64,000 nucleotides of DNA from Chersky-840 sp963848335 (GTDB lineage: Bacteria; Actinomycetota; Acidimicrobiia; Acidimicrobiales; UBA8190). Positions 44,981 to 54,950 of this stretch are shown in pieces. Positions within the stretch are counted from its first letter, which is position 1; each line of letters starts with the position of its first letter. The stretch is taken from positions 992,001 through 1,056,000 of the forward strand of contig CAWKDD010000003.1 of the NCBI GenBank assembly GCA_963848335.1, given 5' to 3'. Made by a program: the position numbers and the translations under genes. The notes below the pieces were generated by a model that was not told the origin of the DNA, ran no database searches, and was given only the letters and a program-made list of their open reading frames with translations.

Positions 44981-47491
44981 ATGCCCGAGTCGTCGCCTGA
45001 GCTCACCGCGGTATCGGACCTCACCAACGTGGTGGTGTGGGAGCTCGAGGTACCCGGTCCCGGCGTCATCTGGCACGCGCCGTTCCTCCGCCTGCTCAAG
45101 GGCCCGGCCATGAGCGGGCCCTATCTCGTCCCTCCGGGGCCTTCGGGCCGGTCGGTGCGCGACGAGGAGCTCGGCGATGCCGTGCTCGCCCCGATCGTCG
45201 AGACCGTCAAGGCCGGCGTGACGTGGGAGACCTACGAGCTGATCCAGGAGCTCGAGGCACCCGACGGCGCCGTGCACCGCATGCTCGTGCGGGCCGTGTC
45301 GGTGCCCGATTCCGGGACGGCACGGTTCCTCGGGATCGTGGCCGACATCTCCGAGCCCGACGACGTCCCCTGGGTCACCGCCGATGTCGCCGATCGGCTG
45401 CAGCTGCTCGTCGAGCACTCCCCCGACGGCATCATCGTCCACCAGGACGGGCTCGTCGTCTACACCAACCCCGCGGCGCTGCGCATGGTGGGCCTGTCCT
45501 CGCCCGCCGAGGGGCTGGGCAAGCCCATCACCTCGTTCGTGTCACCCGACGACCTCACCGCCGTCATCACGCGCCTGGCCCAGTTGCAAGACCCCGGGGA
45601 CGTGGTGAAGGGCTTCGAGCTCCGGTTGCTGCGCGCCGACGGCGGAGAGCTCCCGGTCGAGATGTCCAGCGCCCGCACGAGCTGGAACGGACAACCCGCC
45701 TTCCAGGCCATCATGCGCGACATCTCCGAGCGCCGACTGGCCGAGGAGGCCGCCTCGGCGCGCGCCGCCATCGAACGCCGCTACGCCGCCGCCGTGGCAG
45801 CGCTCGAAGAGGGCGTGGTGGTGATCGACCGCGAGGGCGCGGTGGCGGCGGCCAACGATTCGGCCACCCGCATCCTCGGCGCCCGCCTGCACACCGGACG
45901 CGGGGACGCCATCCTCACCGGAGAGCGCAGCGCCCAGCGCGAGGACGGGTCTCCGTTCCCCCCGGCAGGACTCCCCCTGGCCATGGCCCTCGACAGGCGC
46001 GAAGCCACCACCAACGTGGTCATCGGGGTGCGCGACGAGCACGGCAAGGACCAGTGGCTGTCGGTCAGCTCGCGTCCCATCGGGGACGCCGAGGGAGCCG
46101 ACAACGCCAGTGTGGTGTGCTCGGTGTCCGACATCACCGAACGCAAGCAGCTGCTCGACCGCCTGGCGTGGGAAGCGCGCAACGACCCGCTCACCGGTCT
46201 CGCCAACCGCAGCGGCTTTCTCACCGCGGTACAGAGCATGATCGAGAACAGCGACGACGCCGCGCTCGAGTCTCTCGTCATGTTCTTCTTCGACCTCGAC
46301 CGCTTCAAGCTCGTCAACGACTCTCTCGGCCATGCCGTCGGCGACGAGGTGCTGCTGGCCGTGGCCCAGCGCCTGCATGCGGCGATGCCCGACGTCATCA
46401 GTCTGAGCCGGCTGCACGGCGACGAGTTCGCGGCCCTCGAGCCCAACGTGCCCGACACCGACGCCGCGCTGCAGCGGGCCGAGGAGCTGCGCACCATCCT
46501 TTCCCGTCCCGTGGAGCTGAGCACGGGCCGCACGCTGTCGGTGACGCCGAGCATCGGGCTCGTGCGGCTCGCCGATGTGGGACGCGAGGCTTCCGACGTC
46601 CTGCAGGACGCCGACATGGCCATGCTCCAGGCCAAGACCAGAGGGCGCGGCCGCGTGGCCATCTTCGACGCCGGACTGCGCGAAGAGGTGGGCAACCGCC
46701 TCGAGCTGGAGCACGACCTTCGCACCGCGGTGGACAACGGCGAGCTGCGCCTGGAGTACCAGCCGCTCGCCTCCCTGGCCAACGGCCGGGTGCTGGGTCT
46801 CGAGGCCCTGGTGCGCTGGGAGCACCCTCGCCGGGGCCTGCTCCTGCCGGCGCGTTTCGTGGGACTGGCCGAGGAGTCCGAGCTCATCGTGGCGCTCGGC
46901 CGCTGGGTCCTCGAAGCGGGCTGCGCCCAGATGGCGCGCTGGCGGGCCATGTACCCCGAGGCCGTCGACTCCTTCCTGGCCGTCAACGTCTCGCCCCGTC
47001 AGCTCGACGGTCAACAGCTCATGCCCGCCCTGCGCAGCGCCCTCGACAACAGCGGCCTGCCCGCCGGTGCACTCATGCTCGAGATCACCGAGTCGGGCCT
47101 CGTCTCCGACGACGGGCACCTCAACGGCATGCTCGACGAGCTGCGCGAGTTCGGCGTCCGGCTCGCCATCGACGACTTCGGCACGGGGTACTCCTCGCTC
47201 AGCCACCTGAAGCGCCTGCCCGTGAGCTACATCAAGGTGGACCGTTCCTTCGTGAGCGGGCTCGGCACCGACGCCGAGGACGAGCGCATCGTGGCCGCCA
47301 TCACCGAGCTGGGCCACGGCCTCGGGCTGCGCGTCATCGCCGAGGGCGTCGAGAACCGCCAGCAGCGTCACGTGGCCCGTCAGTTGGGGTGCGACCTCTA
47401 CCAGGGCTACCTGCTGGCCGAGCCTCGCCGCCCCCGCGACATCCCCGCCTTCTGGCGCCCGCGTCCGTCCGCGGCCCGGAGCTCCGGCTGA
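44981..47491 (+). CDS. PAS-PAS-GGDEF-EAL cyclic-di-GMP protein
   Basis: 836 residues from ATG 44981 (TTG 44969 possible). Two PAS domains (about 140-395), a GGDEF domain (about 400-565) in which the signature reads HGDEF (479-483, first Gly replaced), and an EAL domain (about 575-830) with EAL at 608-610, DDFGTGYSSL and ENRQQ. The degenerate GGDEF may bind GTP and regulate rather than synthesise; the EAL motifs look intact, so net c-di-GMP hydrolysis is likely. No membrane helix: a soluble sensor. Confidence 0.93.
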   Translation: MPESSPELTAVSDLTNVVVWELEVPGPGVIWHAPFLRLLKGPAMSGPYLVPPGPSGRSVRDEELGDAVLAPIVETVKAGVTWETYELIQELEAPDGAVHRMLVRAVSVPDSGTARFLGIVADISEPDDVPWVTADVADRLQLLVEHSPDGIIVHQDGLVVYTNPAALRMVGLSSPAEGLGKPITSFVSPDDLTAVITRLAQLQDPGDVVKGFELRLLRADGGELPVEMSSARTSWNGQPAFQAIMRDISERRLAEEAASARAAIERRYAAAVAALEEGVVVIDREGAVAAANDSATRILGARLHTGRGDAILTGERSAQREDGSPFPPAGLPLAMALDRREATTNVVIGVRDEHGKDQWLSVSSRPIGDAEGADNASVVCSVSDITERKQLLDRLAWEARNDPLTGLANRSGFLTAVQSMIENSDDAALESLVMFFFDLDRFKLVNDSLGHAVGDEVLLAVAQRLHAAMPDVISLSRLHGDEFAALEPNVPDTDAALQRAEELRTILSRPVELSTGRTLSVTPSIGLVRLADVGREASDVLQDADMAMLQAKTRGRGRVAIFDAGLREEVGNRLELEHDLRTAVDNGELRLEYQPLASLANGRVLGLEALVRWEHPRRGLLLPARFVGLAEESELIVALGRWVLEAGCAQMARWRAMYPEAVDSFLAVNVSPRQLDGQQLMPALRSALDNSGLPAGALMLEITESGLVSDDGHLNGMLDELREFGVRLAIDDFGTGYSSLSHLKRLPVSYIKVDRSFVSGLGTDAEDERIVAAITELGHGLGLRVIAEGVENRQQRHVARQLGCDLYQGYLLAEPRRPRDIPAFWRPRPSAARSSG

Positions 47492-47498
47492 CGTCTCC

Positions 47499-49133
47499 TC
47501 AACCCGCCGGGGGCACCACCGGCGGGGCACCGCCGGGGGTGAGGACCTCGATGCCCGCCGCCTTGGGGGTATAGGTCGAGCCCAACCCGAGCACCAGGGC
47601 GTCCCCCACCGCGGCGATGCCGGACCAATTGGCCTGAGGCAGCTTGATCTGGGCGACGAGGTGGCCGGTCTTCACGTCCCGGACCTGCACCGCGTTCGCC
47701 GCCAGGGCGAGCCCGTTGAAGGCCATGCCCCCGGCCACGGTGGTGGGCGAGAAGCTCCCCACGTTCTCCGCCTGCCACCGGATCTTGCCGGTGGCGGCGT
47801 CGAAGGCGTGGTCCGTCGGTTCCTGCGCCGAGGTGTCGCGGGGGTTGGAAGGGTCGCACAGGTAGGACTTGTCCCCGTTGTGGCTCTCGAACCGGCCGAA
47901 GTCCCCGATGGCGGTGGCACCGTAGACGCCGACGCCGTCGTAGGCGGTGGTGGCGATGAACCCGCCCGAGAACCCGCCGAAGACGACGTTGGTCGACCAC
48001 CGCAGCGCTCCGGTGGCGGGGTCGAGGGAGTAGTACGTGCCGTCCTTGCCCCCCAGGCCCAGGAAGGTGGCGTTGCCCTGGGCGTCGACCCCGGCGTTGG
48101 CGGTGGCGCCGAAGTCCCAGTCGCAATCGAGGTCCGCGAGCTCCGGTTTGTACACCCACGCCAGCGAGCCGGTGGTGATATGGAGCGCCAGGACGGCGAC
48201 GTTGTAGGGCCCGTTGGGGGTGAAATCGCAGTCGGCGGTGCCGAACACCACCAGCCCCAGGGCGGGAAGCACCGTGCCCGACGACCAGATGCTGCCACAC
48301 CCGTCGCCGACGACCGGTCCCCCGGGCACGGCCACGTCGGTCTGGAACTGCCACACGGGATCTCCGGTCGCCAAGCTGGCGCCCACCGCGAACCCGTGGG
48401 AGCCCTTCTGGCCGTCCACGTCCAACCCGAACAGCACGAGCCCGTCGGCGACCACCGGCGACGAGAAGATGCGGCTGTCATCGGTGTCGGGGTCTTGGGG
48501 CACCCGACCCGGATAGTCGTGCTGCCAGTAGATGGCCCCGGTCGCCGCGTTCAGGGCATAGAGCGTGTAGCCGCCCCCGAAGATGACCAGGGCGGGGCGG
48601 CCGTCCCCGGCGGGCTGGAACCAGGCCGACGAGGTGATGAGCCCACCGTCGGAGGTGGCCGGTCGGATCTTCTGTCCCGGATAGGGCACCACGCCGTGCT
48701 GGGGATTGACCAGCGTCTTCCAGCGCAGCTTCCCCGTCTCGAGGTTCACGGCATAGAAGTAGTCGTCCCAGGACCCCACGTAGACGGTGTCGCCCACCAC
48801 CGTAGGGGTGGCCGTCACCGAGTCGCCGGTGGGGAAGATCCACGCCTTGCGCAGGGTGCGAACGCTCGACGCCGTCAGCGTGGTGCGCCCGTCGAAGGTG
48901 TGCTGGGCGTCATGGCCGTAGGTGGGCCAGTCCCACGGGCCCGGGGCGGCGGGGACCGCCGGCGGCGCGGTGACACTCGAGGTGGACCCGCCCCCGTTGG
49001 TCGGCGCCGTGGTTCCCTGGACGCTGTTGGCCGGAGCCGAGGCACCGCAGCCGGCCAGCAGTGCGCACAGCCCCAGCGCCGTCGAGGAGACGACGGCCGC
49101 GCGCCGACGGCGTGAGGTGGTCTTCGGCCTCAT
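47499..49133 (-). CDS. Lipoprotein with PQQ-type beta-propeller
   Basis: 544 residues. Lipobox LLAGC (Cys about 29), a Ser/Thr/Pro spacer, then repeats of the PQQ propeller: TPTVVGDTVYVGSWDDYFYAVNLETGKLRW, LYALNAATGAIYWQHDYPG, LATGDPVWQFQTD, ITTGSLAWVYKP, PATGALRWSTN, AATGKIRWQAEN and VKTGHLVAQIKLP. W-motif spacing is near 50-70 residues. PQQ-binding enzyme residues are not evident, so it is probably a structural or BamB-like propeller. 13 bases separate it from the gene upstream. Confidence 0.85.
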   Translation of the reverse strand: MRPKTTSRRRRAAVVSSTALGLCALLAGCGASAPANSVQGTTAPTNGGGSTSSVTAPPAVPAAPGPWDWPTYGHDAQHTFDGRTTLTASSVRTLRKAWIFPTGDSVTATPTVVGDTVYVGSWDDYFYAVNLETGKLRWKTLVNPQHGVVPYPGQKIRPATSDGGLITSSAWFQPAGDGRPALVIFGGGYTLYALNAATGAIYWQHDYPGRVPQDPDTDDSRIFSSPVVADGLVLFGLDVDGQKGSHGFAVGASLATGDPVWQFQTDVAVPGGPVVGDGCGSIWSSGTVLPALGLVVFGTADCDFTPNGPYNVAVLALHITTGSLAWVYKPELADLDCDWDFGATANAGVDAQGNATFLGLGGKDGTYYSLDPATGALRWSTNVVFGGFSGGFIATTAYDGVGVYGATAIGDFGRFESHNGDKSYLCDPSNPRDTSAQEPTDHAFDAATGKIRWQAENVGSFSPTTVAGGMAFNGLALAANAVQVRDVKTGHLVAQIKLPQANWSGIAAVGDALVLGLGSTYTPKAAGIEVLTPGGAPPVVPPAG

Positions 49134-49146
49134 CCTCCCGGCGTGC

Positions 49147-50577
49147 TCAGCCGTAGCCGGCGGTGGCGGGAGCGTTGGAAGCGGGACCCTTGTCCGGTGC
49201 GGGGTTCTCGGCCGGGCCCGAAAGCGGTGCCGCGCTGGCGCCGGGCGGGTACGGGCACACCGTCGTGGCCGGGACGCACAGCGTGACGCTGGTGGGGAAG
49301 TCGAACCCGGTGGCGATGGCGACGGGTGCAGCCGGTTGGCCGTTGGTGACGGTGACCTTCATGACCCGGCCCCCGTAGGATCCCGGCCCGCACCCGGTGA
49401 GCGGGCCCTTGCACACCACGTGGATGTCGATGAAGTACAGGGTCCCGTCGGGGGCCACGGCCATGCCGAAGGGGTTGTACTGGCCGGGACTCTTGCCCAG
49501 ATCGGCGATCGTCGTCCCGGGCACCGTGCCCCGGTTGGCCTCGGGCTGGCCGGTCTGCGACACCCAGCGGATGGAGGGGTTCCCGATGTAGCTGCTCACG
49601 GCGAAGCAGTCACAGGTCGGGTCCTTGGCCACCCCGGCCGGGAACGACACCTTGTAGAAGGTCGACACGTGCACCTTGCTGCGGGGGTAGACGCCGCCGG
49701 GGCACTGCGAGGGGCCCGTGGGCATCGACGACGCCGCGAAGCGCAGCACGCTCGAGGTGCCGACATTGGGGACCAGCACGTCCCCGTTGTCGGTCATCGC
49801 CATCATTCCCGGTTGGGCCAGCCCGCCCGAGCCGTCGGTGTGATGCGGCCCGTATCCTCCCGAGGTCGGGCCGTAGACGATGCAGTACGTGGTGTAGCTG
49901 GGTGCGAACCACTCCACCAGGCGTCCGCTGCTGGGCGGCGGGTAGTCCCCCTGCGCGGTGGCGATGTCGTTGCCGAACACGTCCCCCGCCTTGTCGACGG
50001 CGCAGCCGGTGTAGGTCTGGTTGTTGTTGAACACGCCGTTGGACGTGGGGGGCGAGTCACTGCCGATACTCTGGCCCGGCATCTTGTAGGGGCCGGGCAC
50101 GTACAGGGTCTGACCGCTGAACTGGCCGTTGGGGTTGTCGAGCTCCTCGCCGTCGGCGGGCTGCTTGTAGGGCTTGGCGCTGCCCAGGTTGTCCTGGGCC
50201 GGAAGCGTGGGGTCGTACCCGACGACGAAGCGGCCGTCGGGGAGCACGCACATCTGCCCGTTCGGGTCCCACGCCGGCACGAGCTGGCCCTGGGTCCCAG
50301 CGGGCATGGACAAGAAGTCCTCCTCCTCGTTCTGGTCCCAGTACACGAGGTATCCCGGCTTGCCGGTGATGCCACCGGCGATAGGGGCGAGGGGGCCGGT
50401 CGAGGGCAGGTTCGTCGCCTCGGTGACCTTGGCCGCACCGGTGGTGCTCGTGGTGCTCTTGGCGGCGGGCGTCCCCGACGAGCACGCCGCCAACGCCAGC
50501 GCGCAGGCCACGACTCCCAATGCGGTACCCGTCCGACGGCCCGGACGCGTCCGACGGCCAGCGTCGTTCCGACTCAT
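49147..50577 (-). CDS. Lipoprotein of unknown function, probable beta-propeller
   Basis: 476 residues. Lipobox ALAACSS, a short Thr-rich spacer, then blocks such as GYLVYWDQNEEEDFLSMPAG, VLPDGRFVVGYD, CAVDKAGDVFGNDIAT, MMAMTDNGDVLVPNVGTSSVLRF and FGMAVAPDGTLYFIDIHVV, which suggest an NHL/SMP-30-like propeller. Several cysteine pairs (CDCFAV, CKGPLTGC) imply disulfides outside the cell. It precedes the PQQ-propeller lipoprotein on the same strand, so the two may form a surface complex. Confidence 0.6.
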   Translation of the reverse strand: MSRNDAGRRTRPGRRTGTALGVVACALALAACSSGTPAAKSTTSTTGAAKVTEATNLPSTGPLAPIAGGITGKPGYLVYWDQNEEEDFLSMPAGTQGQLVPAWDPNGQMCVLPDGRFVVGYDPTLPAQDNLGSAKPYKQPADGEELDNPNGQFSGQTLYVPGPYKMPGQSIGSDSPPTSNGVFNNNQTYTGCAVDKAGDVFGNDIATAQGDYPPPSSGRLVEWFAPSYTTYCIVYGPTSGGYGPHHTDGSGGLAQPGMMAMTDNGDVLVPNVGTSSVLRFAASSMPTGPSQCPGGVYPRSKVHVSTFYKVSFPAGVAKDPTCDCFAVSSYIGNPSIRWVSQTGQPEANRGTVPGTTIADLGKSPGQYNPFGMAVAPDGTLYFIDIHVVCKGPLTGCGPGSYGGRVMKVTVTNGQPAAPVAIATGFDFPTSVTLCVPATTVCPYPPGASAAPLSGPAENPAPDKGPASNAPATAGYG

Positions 50578-50782
50578 CTCACTCTCCCCCGGCCTGCCCC
50601 GTCCCCTGAGGCTGACGCGGCCGTCATAGTAGGCCGCCTCGCCACGGCGCGCCGGGTCCGCGAGCTGAGCGCTTTCAGGCCGGGACCCGGAGCCGGCGGC
50701 GAGGCCCGGGCAGGGGTGGGGTCATTCCCGTCGCGGCGCCGTGACGGGGCACGGCCCGGCGTGACGCGTGGGGGCTATGGCG

Positions 50783-50816
50783 CCCCGTGCCCCGTGCCCC
50801 GTGCCCCGTGCCCCGG
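50783..50816. repeat. 7-bp tandem repeat after the Wzz/BY-kinase gene
   Basis: Four exact copies of CCCCGTG (50783-50810) plus a partial fifth, starting 2 bases after the stop codon of the tyrosine-kinase gene (50818-50820, minus strand). The remaining 200 bases up to 50578 have no gene. Confidence 0.85.
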
Positions 50817-50817
50817 C

Positions 50818-52365
50818 TCAGCGTTGCCAGTAGCCGGTCTGACCCTTGTTCTCCGGCGGCGGCGCCACCCCGGTGCTCCCCGGCGGGGCCTCGCCCGCCG
50901 AAGACCGGAGCACGGTGGGCTCGGTCATGCGCAGGGCGTCGGTGCGCTCAGGGCCGGTGCGGCGACCATTGGCCCCCGGGGACCGCGGGCCCCGGGGCTG
51001 AGGCACGTGGGCCGGCGCCCCCTGGCCCCTGGCATCGGGCGGGGCGTCGGCGCGCCGGAAGTGGCCGTACCCGTAGGTGCCGTCACGACGCTTGCGGTTG
51101 AAGCGCACCCGGTTGAGGACGATGGCCACGTTGGTGTTGGCGGTGTCCAGGCGCAGCAGGCACTGCTGGAGCCGCTCGGGATTGAAGCGGCGCGCGTCCA
51201 CCACCACGATGACGAGGTCGACCATGGTGGCGACGAGCACGGTCTCGGCCACCCCGATCAAGGGCGGGCAGTCGATGACGGCGGTGTCGTGACGCTCGCG
51301 CAACTGCTCGATCAGCAGGGGCAGATGGGCCGAGACGATGTCCGAAGGATGCCGGTCGATGATCCCGGCGGGGATGACGTCGAGATAGGGGTTGGGCGTG
51401 CGCGAGGCGTGCGCCAGCGCGTCCTCGGTCCGGCGGCTCGTCACCCCGGGACCGAAGGGCACGCCCATCTGCGTGTGCAGGGCCGGTTTGCGCAGGTCAC
51501 AGTCGATGGCGGTGACATGACGGTCCTGGGCGGCGAGCGCCCAGGCGATGTTCGTCGCCACCGACGTCTTGCCCTCACCGGGGTCGCACGACGTCACCGC
51601 GATCATGGCCGAGGCTCCGGCGGGCAGGCTGATGAGCAGGTTGCTGCGCAGCTCCTGGAAGGCCTCCATGGCCATCGGCTCGCTGTGCTTCACGAACAGG
51701 TCGGTGGGGCGCAGGCCCGTGGCGGTGACACGCGGGATCTCTCCGAGCACGGTGGCGCCGATGCGCTCTTTGACCTCGGTGACCCGGCTGAGCCGACGGC
51801 GGACACCGGCCGCCCACATGGCGGCGAAGATGCCCAGGATGACCCCGAACGCCGCCGCTCCCAGCAGGATGGGGGTGCGCGGGTTCGACGGCGCCGACGG
51901 CGTGGGCGCCTGGCCCAGCTGGTTGAGCTGGTACCCGGACTCCGCCGGCGGTGGCTGGTAGGCGATCAACTGCTTGGCCACGGCGTTGGCGTAGTCCCTG
52001 GCGGCCACCTTGTCGGTGCTGGTGGCGGTGATGGTGACGATGAAGGTGCCCGGGTCGACGCTGGCGTCCACCGAGGCCCCGATCGACCGGTACGGCTCCG
52101 CGATGTGGCGACGGGCGACCTCGAGGTTCGGGGTGCTCGTGGCTTCGGCCGGGAGCTGGGGAGCGATGAGGGAGATGACCGCCCCCGGATTGCCGCTCCC
52201 GATGGAGACTCCCAGGGCCGGCTGGACGGCCATGAGCGTGCTCGACGAGTAGTGCCGGGCGGGCAGGAACGCGGCGGCACCGCCGGCCACGATGCACAAG
52301 AGCAACGCGGCCAGGGCCACGACGAGGTTCCGGCGGATGTCCCTGACGATCTGGCGGATCTCCAT
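50818..52365 (-). CDS. Wzz chain-length regulator fused to BY-kinase
   Basis: 515 residues. N-terminal Wzz domain with two membrane helices (about 13-33 and 172-192), then a bacterial tyrosine kinase with Walker A DPGEGKTSVATN, Walker A' AIDCDLRKPAL and Walker B TAVIDCPPL. The C-terminus is long, Pro/Gly-rich and has few tyrosines (YGYGHF, GYWQR), so autophosphorylation sites are few. Controls polysaccharide chain length and export. It starts 4 bases after the upstream gene. Confidence 0.9.
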   Translation of the reverse strand: MEIRQIVRDIRRNLVVALAALLLCIVAGGAAAFLPARHYSSSTLMAVQPALGVSIGSGNPGAVISLIAPQLPAEATSTPNLEVARRHIAEPYRSIGASVDASVDPGTFIVTITATSTDKVAARDYANAVAKQLIAYQPPPAESGYQLNQLGQAPTPSAPSNPRTPILLGAAAFGVILGIFAAMWAAGVRRRLSRVTEVKERIGATVLGEIPRVTATGLRPTDLFVKHSEPMAMEAFQELRSNLLISLPAGASAMIAVTSCDPGEGKTSVATNIAWALAAQDRHVTAIDCDLRKPALHTQMGVPFGPGVTSRRTEDALAHASRTPNPYLDVIPAGIIDRHPSDIVSAHLPLLIEQLRERHDTAVIDCPPLIGVAETVLVATMVDLVIVVVDARRFNPERLQQCLLRLDTANTNVAIVLNRVRFNRKRRDGTYGYGHFRRADAPPDARGQGAPAHVPQPRGPRSPGANGRRTGPERTDALRMTEPTVLRSSAGEAPPGSTGVAPPPENKGQTGYWQR

Positions 52366-52369
52366 GGCG

Positions 52370-53797
52370 TCAGACCGCCTCGTACTGGCGCAAAGCGTGG
52401 TAGCTGCGCATGGCAGTGGGGCCTCCCCCTCCTGAGGTCACCGCGCTGCGAAGCATGCCGAGCGACAGCCCGAACACAGTGGCCAGCCGATAGTTCTCGA
52501 AGAGCGATTCGACCTGCCCGGCGGCAATGAGCCCGATGAGCACCGCCACGAGGGCGAGGCTCAAGACGGCCACCATCGGGTCGGGATGGAGGCGCCAGGT
52601 GGCGAATCCGTTGACGATCGAGGTCGAGACGGCCAAGAGGAAGAGCCCCAATCCGATAAGACCCGTCCGCAGCCAAAGGTCGAGACCGATGTTCTCCGTG
52701 AGGTCGGTCACGATGAATACATTCGGCCCAGTTTCAAAATAACTGTACTCGAACCCGGCCCCTTGCCCCAGGATCGACTCCTGTTCCGCGTCCTTGAGCG
52801 CCACGTCCCACTTGGTGAGCCGGTCCTGTGCCGATTCCCTTTTCGCCTGTGAGTCGAGCGTGGTTCCCACCGTCTTGTTGTACGTCGAGGTGAAGGGGGC
52901 GGTCACCGATGCCTGAGCCGTGACCGCGGGGATGATGGCCACGGCCAGCACCCCGCCCACAACGGCCAACGCGGTGACGAGGACCTCCCCGGATCGCACC
53001 CTGAGCCTCCGGCGGGCCGTTCGACCGAAGGCCACCAGGACCAAGAACGCCACGACCGCCCCCAGCATGAGGAGGACGGCGCGCTGGAAGGCGAAGAACG
53101 GACTGATCATGAGCGGCACCGTGCACAGAAGGTTGACCCTGTTGCGGTCCTGCTTGGCCAGCTCCAACAGCAGGCAGACGACCCCGATGGCGAGGAAGAT
53201 CGCAGCTGAGTCCGTGCCGATGGGGCCGGTGTCGCTGAGCGGGACGAGGGGCAGGCTCACGGTGTAGGACACCTTCGCCAATGTCATGAGGATCAGCACC
53301 GTGGCGATCGGTGCCGACCAGCGCAGGGTTCGTTCCAGGCCGCGTCCTTCGAGGAAACGCCGCACCGGCACCCCTGCAACCAGCGCGTAACCCCCCATCA
53401 CGTAGACGATGGCCTTGGCTTCGTAGGGGATGTCCACATGGCTGTTGTGACGGAGAAGGCCCTCGAGCAACTCGAGCGACCACCACCCCGCCACCACCGT
53501 CCACGCCAGCGCCGGGAGCCCGATCCGCGCCGGCCAGCCCCGCACCGCCAGCCGTGCCAGGAGGGCGACGGAGATGATCACCTCGGGCAGCCGGAACTGG
53601 AAGGAGCCGCTCCCGGGATGGAACAGGCCGCGGGGGACGTCGTTGTAGTTGCCGTAGAGGCTCGACTCGACGATGAGCAAGCCGAGCAACAAGAACACGA
53701 TCCAGTGCTCGCGGGCGCTGCGCTCCCACTGGACGAAGACGTAGAAGAGCACGCTGGCCACGGCGAGGCCCCCGGCGAGGAGGACGACCTTGCTCAC
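52370..53797 (-). CDS. O-antigen ligase / polymerase-like membrane protein
   Basis: 475 residues, GTG start overlapping the glycosyltransferase stop by 4 nt (GTGA). About ten membrane helices. The loop with RLTKWDVALKDAEQESILGQGAG carries the R/W and GxG marks of the Wzy/WaaL (O-Ag ligase) family. Polymerises or ligates repeat units on the outer leaflet. The three stops and starts of this cluster are tightly spaced, implying one transcript. Confidence 0.82.
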   Translation of the reverse strand: MSKVVLLAGGLAVASVLFYVFVQWERSAREHWIVFLLLGLLIVESSLYGNYNDVPRGLFHPGSGSFQFRLPEVIISVALLARLAVRGWPARIGLPALAWTVVAGWWSLELLEGLLRHNSHVDIPYEAKAIVYVMGGYALVAGVPVRRFLEGRGLERTLRWSAPIATVLILMTLAKVSYTVSLPLVPLSDTGPIGTDSAAIFLAIGVVCLLLELAKQDRNRVNLLCTVPLMISPFFAFQRAVLLMLGAVVAFLVLVAFGRTARRRLRVRSGEVLVTALAVVGGVLAVAIIPAVTAQASVTAPFTSTYNKTVGTTLDSQAKRESAQDRLTKWDVALKDAEQESILGQGAGFEYSYFETGPNVFIVTDLTENIGLDLWLRTGLIGLGLFLLAVSTSIVNGFATWRLHPDPMVAVLSLALVAVLIGLIAAGQVESLFENYRLATVFGLSLGMLRSAVTSGGGGPTAMRSYHALRQYEAV

Positions 53798-54939
53798 AGG
53801 TCCACCGTGGCGAGAAGGGGAGCGAGGGCGGCGTCCCAGGTGTGTGAGGCGGCCACGGCATCGTGGCCGACGCGACCCAACGCCACCGCCTCGTCGGGGT
53901 CGTCGAGAAGGCGGACCACGACGTCGGCCATGGTCGTGGCATCGTCTGCCACCACGACGCCCCGGCCGATCAGGTCCTCGAGGCCGTCCACGGCCACCGA
54001 GGTGGCGACGACAGGGCGCCCCGCATCGAGTGCCTCGAGGATCTTCAGCCGGGTACCTCCTCCAGACCGCAGCGGGGCAACGGTCAAACGCGCCTGGGCA
54101 AGGTAGGGAAGGACGTCTGAGACCGTACCGGAAACTTCGACCGCCGCCGATGCAAGGGCCTGGACCGACGGGGCGGGATCCCTGCCCACGAGCAACAGGC
54201 GGGCAGCCGGAAGGCGTCGGAGCACCTCGGGCCACACCTGGCGCGAGAACCACAGCGCGGCGTCCACGTTGGGGGCCCATCCCAGCGTCGCCACGAAAGC
54301 GGCCGTGGGGGTGGGCGCGGGCGGGAGCGGGCACGAGGGGTCGGGGTCCCGGCCGTTGGGACACACCAGGAGGCCGGGAGCCTCGGTGGCCAGGCGATGG
54401 CGTTCCTTCTCGCTCACCACCACGACCGTGTCGAAGCTCCGCAGGGCGTGGCGCTCCATGATCGACAAGGCGCCGGCCTCGGCGTGCGCCACCAGCCCCG
54501 AGGGGCCCCGCACGCTGCGGCCGTAGCTGTGCATGAGGGCGGATTCGACGTTGTGCAGGTCGAGCACCCGCCGGGCGGCGACCACGTCGCGCCCTACCGG
54601 CGCCATCTGCAGGTACTCCACTTGGAGCAGGTCCAGCGGGCCCTCGGCCGCGGCGGCGCGCACTTCGGCGACGAGCTCGGGGCTGAAGAAGCGACCCGCC
54701 GAAAGACTTCTGGCCGTGACAGCGCCGCGCGCCGCGCGCCATGCCGTGGGGTTCCACGGCACACTGCGGACGTCGATGCCGAGCTTCTCGAGGCCGGCCA
54801 CATCGGATTCCCCGTCGTCGTACGCGCACAGCACCAAGTCGGCCCCCTGGGCCAACCGGCGGGCCACGGCGAGGACGCGCTGCTTTCCGCCGTCGTTGTC
54901 GGGGAAGGGCACGAACTTCGTCACCATGAGCGCTCTCAT
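53794..54939 (-). CDS. GT4-family glycosyltransferase
   Basis: About 381 residues from ATG 54939. Two Rossmann domains: KFVPFPDNDGGKQRVLAVARRL at the N-terminus and a C-terminal GT-B domain with LRSGGGTRLKILEALDAGRPVVAT, in which the E of KILEAL corresponds to the family acid. GTSNG-like donor loop is PLRSGGGT. Adds an unknown sugar to the lipid-linked repeat. Overlaps the next gene by 4 nt. Confidence 0.88.
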   Translation of the reverse strand: MRALMVTKFVPFPDNDGGKQRVLAVARRLAQGADLVLCAYDDGESDVAGLEKLGIDVRSVPWNPTAWRAARGAVTARSLSAGRFFSPELVAEVRAAAAEGPLDLLQVEYLQMAPVGRDVVAARRVLDLHNVESALMHSYGRSVRGPSGLVAHAEAGALSIMERHALRSFDTVVVVSEKERHRLATEAPGLLVCPNGRDPDPSCPLPPAPTPTAAFVATLGWAPNVDAALWFSRQVWPEVLRRLPAARLLLVGRDPAPSVQALASAAVEVSGTVSDVLPYLAQARLTVAPLRSGGGTRLKILEALDAGRPVVATSVAVDGLEDLIGRGVVVADDATTMADVVVRLLDDPDEAVALGRVGHDAVAASHTWDAALAPLLATVDL

Positions 54940-54950
54940 CGAGAAGCCAC

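Noticed and set aside
50058..50066. GCCGATAC on the plus strand near 50061
   Set aside because: Inside a minus-strand lipoprotein gene, no upstream match, no gene to drive.
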